From: Halomonas sp. KAO
GTDB lineage: Bacteria > Pseudomonadota > Gammaproteobacteria > Pseudomonadales > Halomonadaceae
NCBI RefSeq assembly: GCF_015595025.1
Contig: NZ_JADNRL010000026.1
Location: forward strand, 142,395 to 206,394
Length of the DNA stretch: 64,000 nt
Direction of reading: 5' to 3'
Shown here: in pieces, positions 61,781 through 64,000 of the stretch
How the letters are laid out: the number at the start of each line of letters is the position of its first letter
How positions within the stretch are numbered: position 1 is the first letter of the stretch
Notes under the pieces: model-generated
What the model was told of the DNA's origin: nothing
Databases searched by the model: none
The model's input: the letters and a program-made list of their open reading frames with translations, nothing else
Translations under genes and position numbers: made by a program

Positions 61781-61810
61781 CCGGCCTATCAAGGGCCGGC
61801 CTATCGAGGG
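61781..61810. repeat. 15-bp tandem repeat CCGGCCTATCAAGGG x2
   Basis: CCGGCCTATCAAGGG (61781-61795) is followed directly by CCGGCCTATCGAGGG (61796-61810), one mismatch in 15. It lies 20 bases from the first tandem repeat in the same gap and just past the end of the hemerythrin-like gene. Confidence 0.85.
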
Positions 61811-61821
61811 GAAGTCCAGAT

Positions 61822-62373
61822 TCAGGTCACCGGCTCGGGAGCATCGCGCAGCTCGGCATACAGCTCGGGATAGGCCTCCTCCAGGCGCTTGACCTGTGCC
61901 TGGGCGCCTTCGGGCAGCGCCGCCGCCAGGGCCTCGAGGTCCGCATCATCGAAGTTCTCCCGAATCAGCGGGAACAGCAGCTCGCGCTCATCTCTCAGAT
62001 AGGCACGGTGGCTCTTCAGGTAGGCATTGAGATCCTCGGCGAAGTGCTCCATGGGCACCACGGCATCCATCAGGATCATGTCGATATCATTGGAAAGTCG
62101 CTTGAGCCGCGACTGCAGCGCCCGGTAGTCCCGGGCCAGGCGCTCGGTGACCTCGACACTGGAAGGAACCAGCTCCATGAGTCGCTCGGTGCAGACCTTT
62201 TCGAGAGGCTGGGTGAAGCCCTCCTGGTAATCGAGGATATAGTCTACGACCTCGCGCACCAGCTGGAAGTTGGGACGCTCGCCGGCAGCCAGGGTCTTCT
62301 GCTTGAGCTGCAGAACGTGCAACATGCGCGCCATATTGGCATGATCCTGACGCAACTGGGGCAGCATTGGCAT
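61822..62373 (-). CDS. Hemerythrin-like helical protein with incomplete metal site
   Basis: A 183-residue all-helical protein of the HHE family pattern: QDHANMARML near the N-terminus (H11) and SHRAYLRDERELLFPLI near residue 135. The canonical second-helix HH-E segment is replaced by DYQEGFTQPLEKV, and the third-helix EHxxL is DYRAL, so at least two ligand positions are lost. Oxygen or NO sensing through a di-iron site is therefore doubtful. ATG 62373 is firm because AGGAGG lies seven bases upstream; an upstream frame start at 62409 is not needed. It lies divergent from rarA. Confidence 0.75.
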   Translation of the reverse strand: MPMLPQLRQDHANMARMLHVLQLKQKTLAAGERPNFQLVREVVDYILDYQEGFTQPLEKVCTERLMELVPSSVEVTERLARDYRALQSRLKRLSNDIDMILMDAVVPMEHFAEDLNAYLKSHRAYLRDERELLFPLIRENFDDADLEALAAALPEGAQAQVKRLEEAYPELYAELRDAPEPVT

Positions 62374-62533
62374 GTCGGGCCCTCCTGAAGGAAGCATGGG
62401 AGAAGGCACTCTCCCTTGGATACGCCATTCGGGACTGAGTTCATCTCGAGGCCCCCACGGCGCTCACAACGCAACCCCACTCTAGCAGGAGTGACGCCGA
62501 CCTGCCCCCTCCCCATCAACGCAAGGAGACGCC

Positions 62534-63874
62534 ATGGACCTCTTCGCAAGCGACCGCGACGACGACGCCCCCCTCGCCTGGCGCATGCGCCCGCGCGGCC
62601 TCGCCGACTATGTGGGCCAGCAGGCCCTGGTGGGCCCCGGCAAGCCACTGCGACGCATGGCCGAGAGTGGCCTTGTGCGCTCGATGATCCTGTGGGGGCC
62701 GCCAGGCACCGGCAAGACCACCCTGGCGGAGATCCTGGCCGTCGAGTCGGGTGCCGATCTCGAGCACCTCTCCGCGGTGATGGCCGGCGTCAAGGAGATC
62801 CGGGCCGTAGTGGAGCGCGCCCAGGCACGCCAGACCCAGGGGCTGGCGACCCTGCTGTTCCTCGACGAGATCCACCGTCTCAACAAGAGCCAGCAGGATG
62901 CACTGCTGCCTCACGTGGAGTCGGGACTGCTGACGCTGATCGGCGCCACGACGGAAAACCCCTCCTTCGAGGTCAACTCGGCCCTGCTCTCAAGGGCCCG
63001 GGTCCACGTCCTGACATCACTCTCCGAAGAGGAGCTGATGGAGGTGCTGCAGCGCGCCCTGGACGACGAGGAGAGGGGCCTGGGAGCACGCCGATTCCGG
63101 CCCGAGCCCGATGTACTCAGGGTGCTAGCCCGCTCCGCCGCGGGCGACGCTCGCCGCGCCCTGGGGCTGCTGGAGAGCGCCTGCGACTTTACCGAGCCCG
63201 GCCCGGAGGGCAGCGAGATACTTCGCCGGGAAGCACTGGAAGCGGTGCTGGGGCACCAGGCAAGTGCCTTCGACAAGCAGGGCGATCACTTCTATGACCT
63301 GCTGTCGGCGATCCACAAGTCGGTGCGCTCCTCACGTCCGGACGCCGCCCTGCTCTACATGGCGCGCTTTATCCAGGGTGGCGGCGACCCCCTGGATGTG
63401 GTCCGTCGGCTGACCGCCATCGCCTCCGAGGATGTGGGAAACGCCGACCCACGCGCCCTGCCGCTGGTCATGGCCGCCTGGGACGCCTATCTGCGACTGG
63501 GGGATTACGAGGGGCAGCGGGCCATCGCCCATGCCGCCATCCACCTCGCCGTGGCCCCCAAGAGCAACGCCATCGATCGGGCCTGGCATCAGGCCAAGGC
63601 CTTTGCCGCCAGCCAGCCCCGGCTCGAGGTGCCGAGTTATCTGCGCAACGCCCCCACCAAGCTGATGGAGTCCCTGGGTCATGGACAGGGCTACCGCTAT
63701 GCCCACCACGAACCCCACGGCTATCCCGCCGGCAGCAGTCACGACTGCTGGCCGGATGCAACGCCTCGCGAACACTTCTACCGGCCCACCGAGTACGGTC
63801 AGGAGAAGCGCTATGCGCAGATCATGGCCTGGCGGGAGCAGCTCGATGCCGAGGTGGACGAAGACGATACCTAG
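62534..63874 (+). CDS. rarA: Replication-associated recombination protein A (MgsA/WRNIP1 family)
   Basis: A 446-residue AAA+ clamp-loader-like ATPase acting at stalled replication forks. Walker A WGPPGTGKTTLAEIL (about 53-67), Walker B FLDEIHRLNKSQQDALLP, sensor ATTENPSFEVNSALLSR, and a C-terminal tetramerisation domain (HFYDLLSAIHKSVRSS; SEDVGNADPRALPLVMAAWDA; AKSY-type ending NAPTKLM). AAGGAG lies five bases before the ATG. The stop TAG 63872-63874 is inside CCTAGC, the target of the IS481-family insertion, yet the coding sequence is intact. crcB or serS, common downstream neighbours, are not within the window. Confidence 0.95.
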   Translation: MDLFASDRDDDAPLAWRMRPRGLADYVGQQALVGPGKPLRRMAESGLVRSMILWGPPGTGKTTLAEILAVESGADLEHLSAVMAGVKEIRAVVERAQARQTQGLATLLFLDEIHRLNKSQQDALLPHVESGLLTLIGATTENPSFEVNSALLSRARVHVLTSLSEEELMEVLQRALDDEERGLGARRFRPEPDVLRVLARSAAGDARRALGLLESACDFTEPGPEGSEILRREALEAVLGHQASAFDKQGDHFYDLLSAIHKSVRSSRPDAALLYMARFIQGGGDPLDVVRRLTAIASEDVGNADPRALPLVMAAWDAYLRLGDYEGQRAIAHAAIHLAVAPKSNAIDRAWHQAKAFAASQPRLEVPSYLRNAPTKLMESLGHGQGYRYAHHEPHGYPAGSSHDCWPDATPREHFYRPTEYGQEKRYAQIMAWREQLDAEVDEDDT

Positions 63875-63875
63875 C
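63870..63875. other. IS481-type insertion target CCTAGC
   Basis: CCTAGC fits NCTAGN, the target recalled for Bordetella IS481, and lies directly before the element's first bases TGTGA. It contains the rarA stop TAG. The matching duplicate at the right end lies outside the window. Confidence 0.65.
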
Positions 63876-64000
63876 TGTGATCTCTCTATAGGTTGTTCAT
63901 CCGGAACCAACCCGGAAGACTGGAGATGCGAACCAACCAACCGCTCCAGGAGGCCCGGATGAACACCCATAAGAATGCCCGTCTCACTCCGCATGGTCGA
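63876..64000 (+). mobile_element. IS481-family insertion sequence, left end (cut by window edge)
   Basis: The element appears to begin TGTGATCTCTCTATAGGTTG at 63876 and continues TTCATCCGGAACC, the same plan as the left terminus of Bordetella IS481 (TGTGA...ATAGGTTGT...TTCATCCG). It then has a transposase start 83 bases in, behind CAGGAGG. Only 125 bases are visible, so the right repeat, length and integrity cannot be judged. Confidence 0.85.
63959..64000 (+). CDS. IS481-family transposase, first 14 codons
   Basis: ATG 63959 follows CCAGGAGGCCCGG and reads MNTHKNARLTPHGR, the N-terminus typical of IS481 transposases (MNTHK-ARLT). The reading frame runs off the window. The full protein would be a DDE enzyme of about 300-350 residues with an N-terminal helix-turn-helix. 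Confidence 0.85.
   Translation, partial: MNTHKNARLTPHGR

Overview
The window is GC-rich, densely coded chromosomal DNA from a gammaproteobacterium. Two things point to Halomonas or a close relative: housekeeping gene order like that of Pseudomonas (hemA-prfA-prmC; lolB-ispE-prs-rplY-pth-ychF; rlmKL-rmf-pyrD), and many acidic proteins. This assignment is inference from recalled families; no search was run. No rRNA, tRNA or CRISPR array was found.

The left half (1.2-30.8 kb) is mainly a polyamine catabolism and uptake locus. After the 3' part of gatB comes a PuuR-type regulator, then two divergently arranged blocks. The first holds an aldehyde dehydrogenase (puuC), a polyamine aminotransferase (spuC) and an NhaC-superfamily antiporter. 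The second holds gamma-glutamyl-GABA hydrolase (puuD), a gamma-glutamylputrescine oxidase (puuB), a gamma-glutamylpolyamine synthetase (puuA) and a second NhaC-type antiporter. From 21.5 to 30.8 kb come a second puuB-like gene and a leftward operon puuB-potG-potH-potI-SBP-spuI-SBP: a complete ABC importer with two binding proteins of apparently different specificity. Together these genes can import putrescine or spermidine, process them by direct transamination or by the glutamylated route, and deliver GABA or succinate.

Between the two polyamine parts (13.6-21.4 kb) lies a one-carbon island. It has a DmdA-family aminomethyltransferase with a coupled MetF-type reductase, a divergent FAD oxidase-GcvT fusion resembling dimethylglycine or sarcosine dehydrogenase, a GlxA/GbdR-type AraC regulator, and formate-THF ligase (fhs). 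I read it as a tetrahydrofolate-dependent demethylation module whose substrate cannot be fixed from sequence. It is the best candidate here for an undescribed system.

The right half (31-64 kb) is core genome: moeB, lrp, prmC, prfA and hemA leftward; a TPR lipoprotein, lolB, ispE, prs, rplY, pth, ychF, msrB, a YlqF-type GTPase, alaA and htpX rightward; then pdxB, a tiny WGR-like gene, a glutaredoxin-like gene with rlmKL, rmf, pyrD, mgtE, the 180-kDa NAD-glutamate dehydrogenase, trmA, murI, a degenerate hemerythrin-like gene and rarA. The window ends inside an IS481-family element inserted exactly at the CTAG that contains the rarA stop codon.

Non-coding points of note are several perfect terminators, a structured element of about 195 bp between msrB and the YlqF gene, a 15-bp in-frame repeat in the potG 5' end, and a recurring pattern of short (11-18 bp) tandem duplications in intergenic DNA.
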